Part shown: one piece after another, positions 1-8,506 of the stretch
Numbering within the stretch: position 1 is the stretch's first letter
Layout of the letters: every line of letters starts with the position of its first letter
Program-made: the position numbers and the translations under genes
The notes under the pieces: model-generated
Told to the model about the DNA's origin: nothing
Database searches by the model: none
The model's input: the letters and a program-made list of their open reading frames with translations, nothing else
Assembly: GCA_964444735.1 (NCBI GenBank)
Contig: CAYUIJ010000041.1
Span: forward strand, 1-20,066
From: Phocaeicola_A sp964444735
Lineage (GTDB): Bacteria > Bacteroidota > Bacteroidia > Bacteroidales > Bacteroidaceae
Direction: 5' to 3'
Length of the DNA: 20,066 nt

Positions 1-106
1 TATAGATTAAATTACTGAATATCTGTAAATAAAATGTTTTTAAGGAGTGACTAGATAATATAACACTTATAAAAATAGCGGTATTGAGAATGAAGAATAT
101 AAGTAA

Positions 107-280
107 AAAGCAGATTATGCCAAGCCGAAGCGAGATTTAAGCGGTGTTATTCAATGCAAGTCTCAATTAGATCAAGAAGCATGTATATATGCCGACAAGG
201 TCAGAAGCCTACGGCAAAAGGAATACGACAAGGCTGCTCTTTATACCGAAACCGATGCGGAACAAGCATTTAATCTTTGA
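107..280 (+). pseudogene. possible C-terminal remnant of an unrecognised protein
   Basis: The plus strand is open for 57 codons from just after a TAA at 104-106 to a TGA at 278-280, and contains no ATG, GTG or TTG codon in frame. The translation has a protein-like make-up, with the segment EYDKAALYTETDAEQAFNL at the end and KPKRDLSGVIQCKSQLDQEA nearer the front. It converges on the patatin gene, leaving 18 bases between the two stops. A start may lie in another frame (ATG at 90-92 opens only 16 codons), so this would be a frameshifted or truncated gene end. I do not recognise the family. A chance open frame remains possible; the evidence is composition only. Confidence 0.3.
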
Positions 281-298
281 AGTTCATTCATTTAGACA

Positions 299-1897
299 TT
301 ACACCATCCATTTCGGATTATTCTTAAATTTTCTCCAATCCTCCATAAGTTTATCTTCAAACTGCATGATATATTTGTGGGCTTCTGTTGTATTAGTCAT
401 ATCTTTCTTCAGTTTGTCAATATATTCCAAAAGATTCATGCATATATTATACTGTCCGCATGCAAACAATGCTTCCGGTACTTTATTAAGCTTATCATCC
501 GCAGTAAACCACAGAGTTGTGCCCATGTCTGTAGCTAACTTGCTTATTTTTTGCATTTCTTCTGACGGTGCCAGCCAATCGGGAATTTTCCCTTTATCAA
601 GTTTGCTTTTCCAAGATCCATAATCTGCCGTAAGTTCGTATATCGCATTGGTTATCCTTCGGTTCTTCCATCTTTCATCTTCATAAAGAGCCTTATATCG
701 CATCTGTCGAATAGGCTTCATGAAAATCACTTTTAATAAATGAACAAGCGATTTTTCCCGATTAAGCAAAAGCGAAATGATATTTGCTATCGGATATGTC
801 CATACAATATCAACATCAATTTTTACAGGAACTCTCTTCAGATACTTCATGGACAGTTTCTTAAAAGCAAAAGAGACGATACGGATGAAAAGCGCTATAA
901 AAGCAATACAGAGAAGGAAACCCAATGTCTTGTCACAACTATAATAATAAGCAAATAAAGTTCCTATTATACTCAGTATCGCAATTAATGTCGTTATACA
1001 GTCAAACTTATGCAGGCTAAACCCGCCATCCACTACAATTTTTCCATTCTTCATGGATTTAATTTTAGGACGAGAAACATCCGATACAATAATCAAGTCA
1101 TGACACGGAAAGTTCTTATCGCCATTTGTCCTTTCGTCATCATATTGCATTTGCGTATTGGCTAACAAAATAGGTTCTATGCCTTGATTGTCTACAATGC
1201 CTCCATCCATAAGAGGAATTTCCGTTGTCAATGTCTTCGTGTAACTTTGAACAGACTCATCGGTCATAAATTCAAAATCAACAGGGAAATACAATGGCTC
1301 AAAACCACCAGGAAAGCAAGACGAGACAGCAAGAATTTCTGACAATTTTATTTTGCCGGCAATTGGCCAAGGTACTCTATGCTCTTTGTTCCCTATTACT
1401 CCTCTGCTGTGCCTCGTATCAATATTTACAATCTTTCTGGATGCCTGGAAACGGAACGCATATCCACTACTAAAATCGGTACCATTGGCCGAGAAGTGAT
1501 GAATATGTCCCGAATCAATTATGTTTTGAATCGTATCAAAACGTGCGTTTTCAAAAAACACCCTGTCATACGATTCAATCATTTCCTTTATTAAAGACCG
1601 GCTATTGGTTAAAAGCATATTCCTTAGTGCCGGAGTGACAACATCATTATTGCAAAGCTTATCATAAAGTTCTGAAAATGAGGATTTGTTTACGTTAGCA
1701 TTAGCATACTGAAGCATATACCATAAGCCTGTTATGGTTCCGCCTGAAATTGTGGAGATAGTGTTTATGCTATCAAGAAATGTATCTCCATTATCAAGTT
1801 TTAAATGATGCAGATACGATAATGTTCCAAGATGAAACATGGCAGCCCTATAGCCTCCTCCGGATAATGCCATTGCTATTTCTGGTTTCATTTCCAT
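299..1897 (-). CDS. patatin-like phospholipase with two central membrane segments
   Basis: This is a 532-residue protein of the patatin-like (Ser-Asp dyad) acyl-hydrolase family, expected to cleave acyl esters of phospholipids or other lipids. Visible motifs are the glycine-rich oxyanion segment SGGGYRA (residues 12-18), the nucleophile elbow STISGGT (serine 51; the usual first glycine of GxSxG is replaced by threonine, as in other SGGS-type members), the block SSCFPGGFEPLYFP (192-205) and the dyad aspartate in MDGG (Asp231). Two hydrophobic segments at about 299-318 and 324-346 suggest that the catalytic half is tethered to the membrane; the C-terminal 190 residues are charged and unrecognised. 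It starts 50 bases after batE in the same direction and could be the last gene of the Bat transcript. I saw no promoter in that gap and no terminator after it. The exact substrate is unknown. Confidence 0.85.
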   Translation of the reverse strand: MEMKPEIAMALSGGGYRAAMFHLGTLSYLHHLKLDNGDTFLDSINTISTISGGTITGLWYMLQYANANVNKSSFSELYDKLCNNDVVTPALRNMLLTNSRSLIKEMIESYDRVFFENARFDTIQNIIDSGHIHHFSANGTDFSSGYAFRFQASRKIVNIDTRHSRGVIGNKEHRVPWPIAGKIKLSEILAVSSCFPGGFEPLYFPVDFEFMTDESVQSYTKTLTTEIPLMDGGIVDNQGIEPILLANTQMQYDDERTNGDKNFPCHDLIIVSDVSRPKIKSMKNGKIVVDGGFSLHKFDCITTLIAILSIIGTLFAYYYSCDKTLGFLLCIAFIALFIRIVSFAFKKLSMKYLKRVPVKIDVDIVWTYPIANIISLLLNREKSLVHLLKVIFMKPIRQMRYKALYEDERWKNRRITNAIYELTADYGSWKSKLDKGKIPDWLAPSEEMQKISKLATDMGTTLWFTADDKLNKVPEALFACGQYNICMNLLEYIDKLKKDMTNTTEAHKYIMQFEDKLMEDWRKFKNNPKWMV

Positions 1898-1947
1898 ATT
1901 GTATATTCAGGTCCGATCGCCATCTGACAAATCAAACACTCTGACAT

Positions 1948-2802
1948 TCATATAATTTCCAAAACCTGTGCCGGAACCCATCCAATGCTTCCGTCTTCCA
2001 ATTGAATTTCACGCCATTCTTTCATTGTTGAATCCTTGATAGTGACTTTATGCCCTTCATGCAGAATAAACAAGTCTGTTCCGCCAGCATCAGGAGTACT
2101 TTTAGCGGTCACACTCGGGTTCATGACAATAGCACCTCTATGCCCGGTCAGAATCCTTTTCTGCTGAGATGCAAATAAATTAGAGATTATAACAAAAATC
2201 ACACATATTATAACTCCAATAAAACCTGTTTTTTTTAGAACCAGTACTTTCCCGAAAACATAGCATCCCAAAAGCAATAGAGCGCCAATAAAAAAAATAA
2301 TCCCCAATATGCTCCACTCGTCAGAACTGAAACAATTTCTAAAACCTCTAATCCATGTTATTATGAATATTTCGTTTACTGTATCAACTTTATCAACAGC
2401 TTTACTTTTTGCCATTTCCAGATTGAACCGAATATCAGAATCTCCCGGATCCAACAAATGTGCCCTTTCCAAGTTCAATATCGAACGGGCAATATTCTTA
2501 TTCTTATAGTAACTGTTTCCCAGATTATAGTAAATAACAGCGGATGTCCCCTGATTAGCCAGAATATATTCATACATTTCTATAGCCTCTGCATAATCAC
2601 CCTTAATATAAGCGCTGTCAGCCATCGCTTTCGTTATTTTTTTGCTTATTGACAACCCGCCAACTCCTTGTGCAGCAACACTATCATTAATATACGAGTC
2701 ATTTTGCCCGGCCGTACTATTTGCAAGAGAATCCACACTTTGCGCATAAGAGAAAACCGATACACAAAAAACAAGGACAGCTATATAAATTACTTTTTTC
2801 AT
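1948..2802 (-). CDS. batE: BatE: TPR and SH3-like domain membrane protein
   Basis: This is a 284-residue protein with a signal peptide (residues 1-20, ending SYAQ). A TPR region follows at about 58-132, with the helix pairs GDYAEAIEMYEYIL and YYNLGNSYYKNKNIARSILN. Two membrane segments lie at about 163-184 and 193-210. The C-terminal part (about 220-284) is SH3-like, with the typical ending GSIGWVPAQVLEII. This order is that of BatE, the last of the classic Bat proteins of Bacteroides. The SH3-like part would face the periplasm. The gene begins 12 bases after the batD C-terminal segment, so it is in the operon. Bat proteins were linked to aerotolerance in B. fragilis; the molecular role of BatE is not settled. 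Confidence 0.88.
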   Translation of the reverse strand: MKKVIYIAVLVFCVSVFSYAQSVDSLANSTAGQNDSYINDSVAAQGVGGLSISKKITKAMADSAYIKGDYAEAIEMYEYILANQGTSAVIYYNLGNSYYKNKNIARSILNLERAHLLDPGDSDIRFNLEMAKSKAVDKVDTVNEIFIITWIRGFRNCFSSDEWSILGIIFFIGALLLLGCYVFGKVLVLKKTGFIGVIICVIFVIISNLFASQQKRILTGHRGAIVMNPSVTAKSTPDAGGTDLFILHEGHKVTIKDSTMKEWREIQLEDGSIGWVPAQVLEII

Positions 2803-2814
2803 GTTGTTCTTTAA

Positions 2815-3066
2815 TTAGTGTTTGATATTATCCTCTATTTTACTTATGACATCTACTGCCATAGAATAAACCTTATCCATAGCTCCATTTTCATTACCTG
2901 GCGCATATCTGGCAAACTCACACTGATTCAATGTTTCAATAAACTCTTTTATCAGATCCTCAGATATGCCATATTTAAATAATTCATATTCAATATTATC
3001 TTTTGACAACTCAGATACTGCTATGTTTAAGTTGTCACTAATATATCCCCACAGAGCCTTTAACAC
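2815..3066 (-). CDS. batD: C-terminal part of BatD, separated by a one-base frameshift
   Basis: This 83-residue open frame begins at GTG (3064-3066) inside the end of the main batD frame. It has no signal peptide, is helical and acidic, and contains NQCEFARYAPG, the sort of segment seen at the end of BatD proteins. The upstream frame stops as EAFYDRC, while this frame reads straight on as VLKALWGY. The two join as one protein if one base is added at about 3066-3068, where AG stands in place of a codon. The repaired BatD would have about 606 residues, close to the usual family size. I therefore read this as the tail of batD, not as a small gene of its own. The cause may be a sequencing error, since the assembly also has an N gap. 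Confidence 0.75.
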   Translation of the reverse strand: MLKALWGYISDNLNIAVSELSKDNIEYELFKYGISEDLIKEFIETLNQCEFARYAPGNENGAMDKVYSMAVDVISKIEDNIKH

Positions 3067-4634
3067 CTATCATAAAAAGCTTCCTTCGTATTCTGCGATA
3101 AAAGGACTCCTGCGGATTTCATCCGTTTTGTTGCGATCTTATTTGCTTTTTTCGTCCGGACCATTGCCACGTCAGCATTTTCCAAAGCTTTTTTACGTCC
3201 GACTATAATTATGACAACAAACAATACAAATGGTACTATATACCAAATATAATATATTAATGATCCGTAGAAAAAATGATCTTTGTCATGCAAAGTGGTA
3301 TCTCCCAGCTTGATATATAAAATATCCTTTCCTAACCGCTTAATATCCTCTTTGTTTGTAAAATCCGCCGACACATGGCTTGCATTTCCTTTACCTTTTT
3401 CCACCTCAATTGTATATTCCCCGGTTTTCAGAGTTTTATATCTCTTTGTCTTCAAATCAAAAAAAGTAAGCTCCGATGCAGGTATGGTATATTTACCGGC
3501 ATGACGCGGTATAGCCAAATATTCAAAAACTTTGTTTCCCGTCAGCCCAGCTCGCGTTATAGAGAACTTATTGTCAATTTTCGGATCATAAACTTCAAAA
3601 TCTGATGGAAATTTGACTTCAGGCGTCCCTATCAGTTTCATATTACCGGTTCCTGAGACAACAATCCTTACTGTCAATGCATCTCCTGTTTTTACTTTTG
3701 CCGAGTTTATCGAGGAAGTAACAGAAAAGTCACCCACTGCCCCCATAAACGATACAGGCTTATTGTCAGCTAAAGGCAATACATTTACCTTCAGAATTGG
3801 AGTAACAATCTTTTTTTTAAGCGTAATATAACCTGATCCTCCATTAAAAAAAGCTTCAAAAGGATCTATATTCCTATTTTCCTGTTCGATAACCCCTTCA
3901 TATGTAATTGATGGAATTTCAAGTTTCCCTGTCTGCTGTGGAAACAGCACATATTGGCTCCATAATATAGTCCGATAATTACGTCCGTTATAATGCTCTA
4001 ACGAATATTGCTTATTACGAGGCAAAGAAATCTCCTGTGTATGGAATCCTTTCAAATCAGGCATATCTCCTCTTAATTCTGTCAAATTAAGAACTGTATA
4101 TATTTTATAGGTCAGCAAGATTGCCTCCTGCTCATATACTTGTGTCTTATTCAAGGTCGCAGTAATGAACAGATCTTTGTCAGATATACTCTGGGCATTA
4201 GATACATTCTGCCGAGAACCGTTTCTGTTGGTAGCGGCGGTATTATTTTTATCGGGAGGTAAAACTTTAATTGTTACAGGATTTGATTTGTAATCTTTAC
4301 CATCAACTTTTATTGTAGCACCAGGAATTGTAAATGTTCCTACCTTATTCGCAATTAAAACATACGTATATGTCATAGAGGCATAAGACGATACTTTTCC
4401 ATTTATTATCTGTGTACTAGACTGTTGAGAGCATGAAGGCCCCATCAATATCTCGAAATCGGAAATAGACGGCGCCCGAAAATCCCGTACATCGGTAGAA
4501 TTGACAGTAAAGCTAATCTTAAATTGCTCACCATTTACCACAGCTTCTGGAACGTTCGTTGTGAACTGAATATCGTCAGCATAAGCATTTACGCCTGCAA
4601 TCCATAAGATTACCAGAAAAAACAAATTCTTCAT
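3060..4634 (-). CDS. batD: BatD oxygen-tolerance protein, frameshifted near the C terminus
   Basis: This 524-residue frame encodes most of BatD. A signal peptide covers residues 1-19 (ending NAYADD), followed by a long beta-rich extracytoplasmic region. Repeated stretches such as FKISFTVNSTDVRDFRAP and LTVRIVVSGTGNMKLIG resemble the Ig-like domains of the BatD family. One membrane segment at about 460-480 (YIWYIVPFVLFVVIIIVG) leads to a basic cytoplasmic tail. The protein is anchored in the inner membrane with its bulk in the periplasm and probably works with the VWA proteins BatA and BatB. The frame ends early as EAFYDRC; the missing cytoplasmic tail is encoded in another frame at 2815-3066. 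It follows batC by 23 bases. Confidence 0.85.
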   Translation of the reverse strand: MKNLFFLVILWIAGVNAYADDIQFTTNVPEAVVNGEQFKISFTVNSTDVRDFRAPSISDFEILMGPSCSQQSSTQIINGKVSSYASMTYTYVLIANKVGTFTIPGATIKVDGKDYKSNPVTIKVLPPDKNNTAATNRNGSRQNVSNAQSISDKDLFITATLNKTQVYEQEAILLTYKIYTVLNLTELRGDMPDLKGFHTQEISLPRNKQYSLEHYNGRNYRTILWSQYVLFPQQTGKLEIPSITYEGVIEQENRNIDPFEAFFNGGSGYITLKKKIVTPILKVNVLPLADNKPVSFMGAVGDFSVTSSINSAKVKTGDALTVRIVVSGTGNMKLIGTPEVKFPSDFEVYDPKIDNKFSITRAGLTGNKVFEYLAIPRHAGKYTIPASELTFFDLKTKRYKTLKTGEYTIEVEKGKGNASHVSADFTNKEDIKRLGKDILYIKLGDTTLHDKDHFFYGSLIYYIWYIVPFVLFVVIIIVGRKKALENADVAMVRTKKANKIATKRMKSAGVLLSQNTKEAFYDRC

Positions 4635-4657
4635 TCCGCTTTTATTTAATTAAAAGG

Positions 4658-5329
4658 TTACCAATCTTTATCATATTTCTTACCATGCGTTTGAAACTTT
4701 TTCTTCACTTTATCCTGCACATTTTTTTCATCCTGCATTACGGCGTTCAATAATTGTTCTGCATTCTCTTTAGACATCTGATTCTTATCCTGTTTCTGGG
4801 AATTCTGATTTTGCTGTTCTTGCTGCTTATTTTGTTCCTGTTGTTTGTTCTGATTCTGCTTATCCTTATCCTGCTTGTCATTTTTTTTATTCTGATCTTT
4901 CTGCTGATCTTTCAACATTTTTTGTGCCAAAGCAAGATTATAACGCGTTTCATGATCGGCAGGATTATTACGCAAAGAGTTTTTATATGCCTCAATACAC
5001 TGGGCATATTGTTTGCCGGTCTGCAAAATGACTCCTGCATTATGGTATATTCTGGCAAGTCTCATCTTGTTTTTCTCAATTTTAGAAGCCCCCTCATACT
5101 GCTCCATTGCCTCTTTTACCTTTTGCTGCATCAATAAGGAATTCCCCAGATTATACATAGCAACAGCCGATTTTGGATTCGCATCTAAAGCTTTTCTATA
5201 TTCAACTTCGGCTTTTACATACAAACTATCGTTATAAAGTTTGTTTCCACGCCGGATATAATCACCCTGCGCCATTACCAAAACGGGTAATATCGAAACA
5301 AACAGTCCTGTTATATATCTACTCTTCAT
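4658..5329 (-). CDS. batC: BatC: TPR protein with a Gln/Lys/Asn-rich tail
   Basis: I chose the ATG at 5327-5329 because it begins a signal peptide (MKSRYITGLFVSILPVLVMA) and lies 16 bases after the batB stop. A longer frame up to 5392 would run into batB. The 223-residue protein has TPR helices at about residues 22-140, including AEVEYRKALDANPKSAVAMY and IEAYKNSLRNNPADHETRY. A low-complexity run of Gln, Lys, Asn and Asp follows at about 140-184, then a short basic end. BatC is thought to be a periplasmic scaffold in the Bat complex. The low-complexity stretch corresponds to positions 4778-4912. Neighbours and domain order make the identity secure; its partners are inferred. Confidence 0.87.
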   Translation of the reverse strand: MKSRYITGLFVSILPVLVMAQGDYIRRGNKLYNDSLYVKAEVEYRKALDANPKSAVAMYNLGNSLLMQQKVKEAMEQYEGASKIEKNKMRLARIYHNAGVILQTGKQYAQCIEAYKNSLRNNPADHETRYNLALAQKMLKDQQKDQNKKNDKQDKDKQNQNKQQEQNKQQEQQNQNSQKQDKNQMSKENAEQLLNAVMQDEKNVQDKVKKKFQTHGKKYDKDW

Positions 5330-5345
5330 GGCATAATACACTCTA

Positions 5346-6365
5346 TTATTGAAATAGCCTAATATTTTTAAATAAAGGATTCTTCTTCTCAAGAATCAAC
5401 ACGTCTATCAAAAGGAATATAAGTATAATCCATGCCAAAGCCATAAACTGTTCATTATAATTAGAATAAACAGTTGTTTCCAGATCTGCCTTCGCCAGTT
5501 TATCAATCTCTTTTTGCAACAATGTCTGAGCAGAACCAGAATTATCAACACGAATATATACACCGTTACCAGCCTGAGCTATTTCACGACACATTTGTTC
5601 ATTCAAGCATGTAACAACAACATTTCCATCTTTATCCTTACGATATTCATTGGAACCTTCAATGGGAATCGGAGCTCCTTCCGGAGAGCCTATACCCAAG
5701 ACATAAACCTGCATTCCTTTTGATGCCGCTTCTTTTGCAGCTTCTACAACACCACCCTCATGGTTTTCTCCATCGGTAATGACAATAATTGCGCGTCCTG
5801 CTTTCTCTTGTGGGGTAAAACTCCTGACAGCCAAACGTATAGCCTCACCAATATTCGTTCCCTGACTACTGATCAATGAAGGTGATATAGATTCAAGAAA
5901 CATCTTTGCCGAAATGTAATCACTGGTAATAGGCAATTGGGTAAATGCCTTTCCTGCGAAAATGATTAATCCTACCTTATCGTCTGTAAATCCTTCAACA
6001 AGTCTAGAAACTAGCATTTTAGCTTTGGATAATCGCGTGGGGGCCACATCTTCGGCCAGCATTGAATTGGATATATCCATTGCTATAATTGTTTCTATAC
6101 CATTACGTGTTATCGTCTCTTTCTTTGTACCAAACTGAGGCCGGGCCAACATTACAATAGCAAGTCCTAACACAAGCCACATAATCCAGAATTTTATAAC
6201 AGGCCGATAATAAGAGACTTCCGGCATTAAGCCTTTCATTAATTCCATATCACCGTATTCGCTGATTCTTTTTTTACGATGATAACCTGAATATATGAAA
6301 AAGACAACCAGCAACGGTAATAAAATCAGCAAATATAAAAATTGAGGATCTGCAAATCGAAACAT
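5346..6365 (-). CDS. batB: BatB: VWA-domain membrane protein
   Basis: This is a 339-residue protein with membrane segments at about 8-26 and 57-74, a von Willebrand factor A domain at about 90-290 and a final membrane segment at about 309-327. The metal-binding MIDAS motif is intact: DISNS (Asp97, Ser99, Ser101), a threonine in SSQGTNIGEA and the aspartate in VITDGENHEGG. BatA and BatB are paired VWA proteins in the inner membrane of Bacteroidetes; their VWA domains probably bind partners in the periplasm. The gene follows batA by 16 bases and is nearly the same length, as expected for an old duplication. Its start MFRFADPQFLYLL is typical of the family. Confidence 0.9.
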   Translation of the reverse strand: MFRFADPQFLYLLILLPLLVVFFIYSGYHRKKRISEYGDMELMKGLMPEVSYYRPVIKFWIMWLVLGLAIVMLARPQFGTKKETITRNGIETIIAMDISNSMLAEDVAPTRLSKAKMLVSRLVEGFTDDKVGLIIFAGKAFTQLPITSDYISAKMFLESISPSLISSQGTNIGEAIRLAVRSFTPQEKAGRAIIVITDGENHEGGVVEAAKEAASKGMQVYVLGIGSPEGAPIPIEGSNEYRKDKDGNVVVTCLNEQMCREIAQAGNGVYIRVDNSGSAQTLLQKEIDKLAKADLETTVYSNYNEQFMALAWIILIFLLIDVLILEKKNPLFKNIRLFQ

Positions 6366-6381
6366 ATATAAATCTCCTGTT

Positions 6382-7380
6382 TTAAGGTATTTTCTTTAAT
6401 ATTGAATTGCGAAGCACAATTTCCAAAAGGAGTGCTATAATCAGAATCCATGCAAACAACTGATAATCATCTTCACGTTTGCTGAATTCTTTTACTTGTA
6501 ATTTCGTCTTTTCCAGTTTATCAATTTCCTTATAAACTTCTTCCAGCTTTGAATTGCTGCCTGCACGAAAATAGTTCGCATTTGTTATACCCGCAATTTG
6601 AGTTAGCGTCGACTCATCTATCTCAACAGGTATCTGCATATATTGTACCCCTGCATAAGTAGGTACCGGATATGATGCCGTGCCATTAGTACCTACGCCA
6701 ATCGTATAAACACGAATTCCAAAACTCCTTGCTATTTCTGCGGCCGTTAACGGAGAAATATCTCCGGCATTGTTCGTTCCATCCGTCAATAAAATGACAA
6801 CCTTCGATTTTGCCTTACTGTCCTTTAAACGAGACACAGCATTCGCGATTCCCATTCCAATAGCAGTGCCATCGGAAATCAATCCCCTCTGCGCAATGTC
6901 ACATTTAATATTCTGAAAGAAATCCAATAAGACAGCATGATCAATTGTCAACGGACATTGTGTAAAACTCTCACCGGCAAATATCGTCAAACCAATATTG
7001 TCATTCGGACGTCCGTTAATGAATTGCGCGGCTACATCTTTAGCGGCCTCCAGTCTATTCGGCTTCAGATCTTCCGCAAGCATACTTGTCGAAACGTCCA
7101 CAGCCAACATGATATCAATACCTTCAACTTCTGTATTCTGCCAATTATCAGTTGTCTGCGGACGTGCCAATATCAAAATCACCATAATAAAAGCCACTAT
7201 CCTTAAAACAAAAGGCATGTGTATCAAATAAATTTTATAACTCCGTGGCGCAAACGCATACATATGCGTGTCTGAAACCCGTAGAGCCGGAGAGTTCTTA
7301 TCTTTATTCAATATATACCATAATATATAAGGTATAAGCAATAAAAACAAAAACAAATATTCTGTATTAGCAAAAGTCAT
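6382..7380 (-). CDS. batA: BatA: VWA-domain membrane protein
   Basis: I prefer the ATG at 7378-7380, giving MTFANTEYLFLFLLLIPY (332 residues), over the ATG at 7402-7404, which would overlap the preceding gene. Membrane segments lie at about residues 6-24 and 54-72. The VWA domain has an intact MIDAS: DVSTS (Asp95), the threonine in SDGTAIGMG and the aspartate in LLTDGTNNAGD. A last membrane segment lies near the C terminus (YQLFAWILIIALLLEIVL). This is BatA, the first VWA protein of the Bat operon, downstream of the MoxR ATPase and DUF58 protein with which such proteins are usually coupled. Metal-dependent protein binding in the periplasm is the inferred role. Confidence 0.9.
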   Translation of the reverse strand: MTFANTEYLFLFLLLIPYILWYILNKDKNSPALRVSDTHMYAFAPRSYKIYLIHMPFVLRIVAFIMVILILARPQTTDNWQNTEVEGIDIMLAVDVSTSMLAEDLKPNRLEAAKDVAAQFINGRPNDNIGLTIFAGESFTQCPLTIDHAVLLDFFQNIKCDIAQRGLISDGTAIGMGIANAVSRLKDSKAKSKVVILLTDGTNNAGDISPLTAAEIARSFGIRVYTIGVGTNGTASYPVPTYAGVQYMQIPVEIDESTLTQIAGITNANYFRAGSNSKLEEVYKEIDKLEKTKLQVKEFSKREDDYQLFAWILIIALLLEIVLRNSILKKIP

Positions 7381-7394
7381 GTCAGCCCTGAATA

Positions 7395-7805
7395 TTAAAA
7401 GCATAAATTATAAATATCACGAATCACAAATACCAGTATTGTGACTACAGCCACAGACAAAACAGCAATAAAGCTCAGCAAGACAATTTTTGCCTGTCGA
7501 GAGCGTTTTTCCTCTATTGTCATTTCTGCAGGAACAGATTTTGTATCAGGATCAACCTCAATCTTTGTCTGATTAATGAATTCGATTGCATTTACCAGGT
7601 TCATATCATTTTCATTCAACAGCGGATTGTGTCTGGCAAATTTTACCAGGTCGGCTGTATTAAACAATGTTTTCAATTCATCCATAGCTTTCTGGTCATT
7701 TTCCTGCAACAAACGGTCTATAATCTCAGCTGAGGTCATTTCCAAAGCATTGAACCCAAAACGTTCCTTTATGTACACACGTATTGTATCTGTCAGCTCT
7801 GTATA
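7395..7805 (-). CDS. C-terminal part of the BatD-like Bat operon protein, cut by an assembly gap
   Basis: The open frame with a formal start (GTG) spans 7395-7778. The same frame runs on upstream to 7805 as YTELTDTIRVYIKERFGFNA, with no start codon preferred there. It ends with a membrane segment (about IVLLSFIAVLSVAVVTILVFVI) next to its C terminus. The piece has no signal peptide and no ribosome site of its own. The upstream fragment stops at the N gap as DSKEY, and the codons after the gap continue naturally with TAT ACA GAG. I read both as one gene of about 365 codons. The soluble helical segment before the last membrane segment is common in this Bat operon protein; its function is unknown. 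Confidence 0.75.
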   Translation of the reverse strand, partial: YTELTDTIRVYIKERFGFNALEMTSAEIIDRLLQENDQKAMDELKTLFNTADLVKFARHNPLLNENDMNLVNAIEFINQTKIEVDPDTKSVPAEMTIEEKRSRQAKIVLLSFIAVLSVAVVTILVFVIRDIYNLCF

Positions 7806-8506
7806 GTATNNNNNNNNNNGTATTCCTTTGAATCACCATGCTGCCAGCTCTTTTCCGATTTAATGCGTTCAAACTCTTTCATTGCCTGCTGATGCGGAGG
7901 CAACTTGGGCTCAAGTTTAATTGTATGTATTATCGGTTTGTTATCCTTATATCGGATTATCAGATATATAACCAATACAACCAATGGAACAATAAACAGT
8001 GAAAGCCATAAGACAAGTTCCCAATCACTCCATGAGAACGGAGGTGCAAGAATATTTTTAGGGCCAAAAAACTGATCCGGATGTTCTTCATCCACAAACA
8101 TGGTCAATACCTTCAAAGCCAGGCTTTTTGATGAATAAGCCTTTCCGTCAACAGTCACAGTAAAAGGCGGAATATAATAGAATGCCGAATCAAAAGAGGT
8201 TATAATATATTTCTGGGTTACCAGTAAACGCTGTTTGTTATTCAAATACTGTGTGTCAGGTTTTGCTATATCCAGAACTTCCACTCCCTTAACCAATGTG
8301 TCACGGACTACAGGCAAAGTTAGTTTTTGATGTGCGTCAAAACTCACTTCAAGCCTGATCTTTGTCTGCTCACCGATAAGTATTTGCAAAGAATCTATTG
8401 ACGCCTCTACTGTTACATTCTGAGCTGAGACAGACAATGAGCATAATGCAAACAAACAGCCGGCTATTTCTTTTAATTTCTTATGAAAACACATGTGCCT
8501 ATTCAT
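7793..8506 (-). CDS. N-terminal part of the BatD-like Bat operon protein, cut by an assembly gap
   Basis: The first 229 codons (8506 to 7820) are clean. They give a basic signal peptide ending SVSAQ (residues 1-29), a beta-rich periplasmic domain to about residue 160 (with VEASIDSLQILIGEQTKIRL and YIPPFTVTVDGKAYSSKSLA, like one domain of BatD), and a membrane segment at about 163-185. The last residues before the formal stop are read through ten N and are not real. The rest of the protein lies at 7395-7805 in another frame. The start abuts the DUF58 stop directly, so translation is probably coupled. This is the accessory protein usually found between DUF58 and batA in Bacteroidetes. Function is inferred only from the operon. 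Confidence 0.8.
   Translation of the reverse strand: MNRHMCFHKKLKEIAGCLFALCSLSVSAQNVTVEASIDSLQILIGEQTKIRLEVSFDAHQKLTLPVVRDTLVKGVEVLDIAKPDTQYLNNKQRLLVTQKYIITSFDSAFYYIPPFTVTVDGKAYSSKSLALKVLTMFVDEEHPDQFFGPKNILAPPFSWSDWELVLWLSLFIVPLVVLVIYLIIRYKDNKPIIHTIKLEPKLPPHQQAMKEFERIKSEKSWQHGDSKEYXXXXTIQS
7810..7819. other. assembly gap of ten N
   Basis: Ten N sit inside a coding sequence. On the minus strand the left flank ends GGAATAC and the right flank begins ATACTATACAGAG, so the flanks share ATAC. Collapsing the gap and that overlap removes 14 bases, restores the frame and gives KEYYTELTDTIR. The gap is probably a placeholder of arbitrary length, and no sequence may really be missing. Confidence 0.9.

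Noticed and set aside
189..623. Plus-strand 144-codon ORF at the left edge
   Set aside because: Most of it is antisense to the end of the patatin gene, and its frame differs from the protein-like frame at 107-280.
2815..3066. Independent 83-residue small protein gene
   Set aside because: It continues the batD reading frame after a one-base shift and has no start signals of its own.
4778..4912. Low-complexity repeats resembling a CRISPR or tandem repeat array
   Set aside because: The sequence encodes an irregular Gln/Lys/Asn/Asp run in BatC, with no unit of constant length and no spacers.
4754..5137. Plus-strand ORF rich in Leu, Ile and Phe that looks like a membrane protein
   Set aside because: It is the antisense of the Gln/Lys/Asn-rich tail of BatC; codons for those residues read as Leu, Ile and Phe on the other strand.
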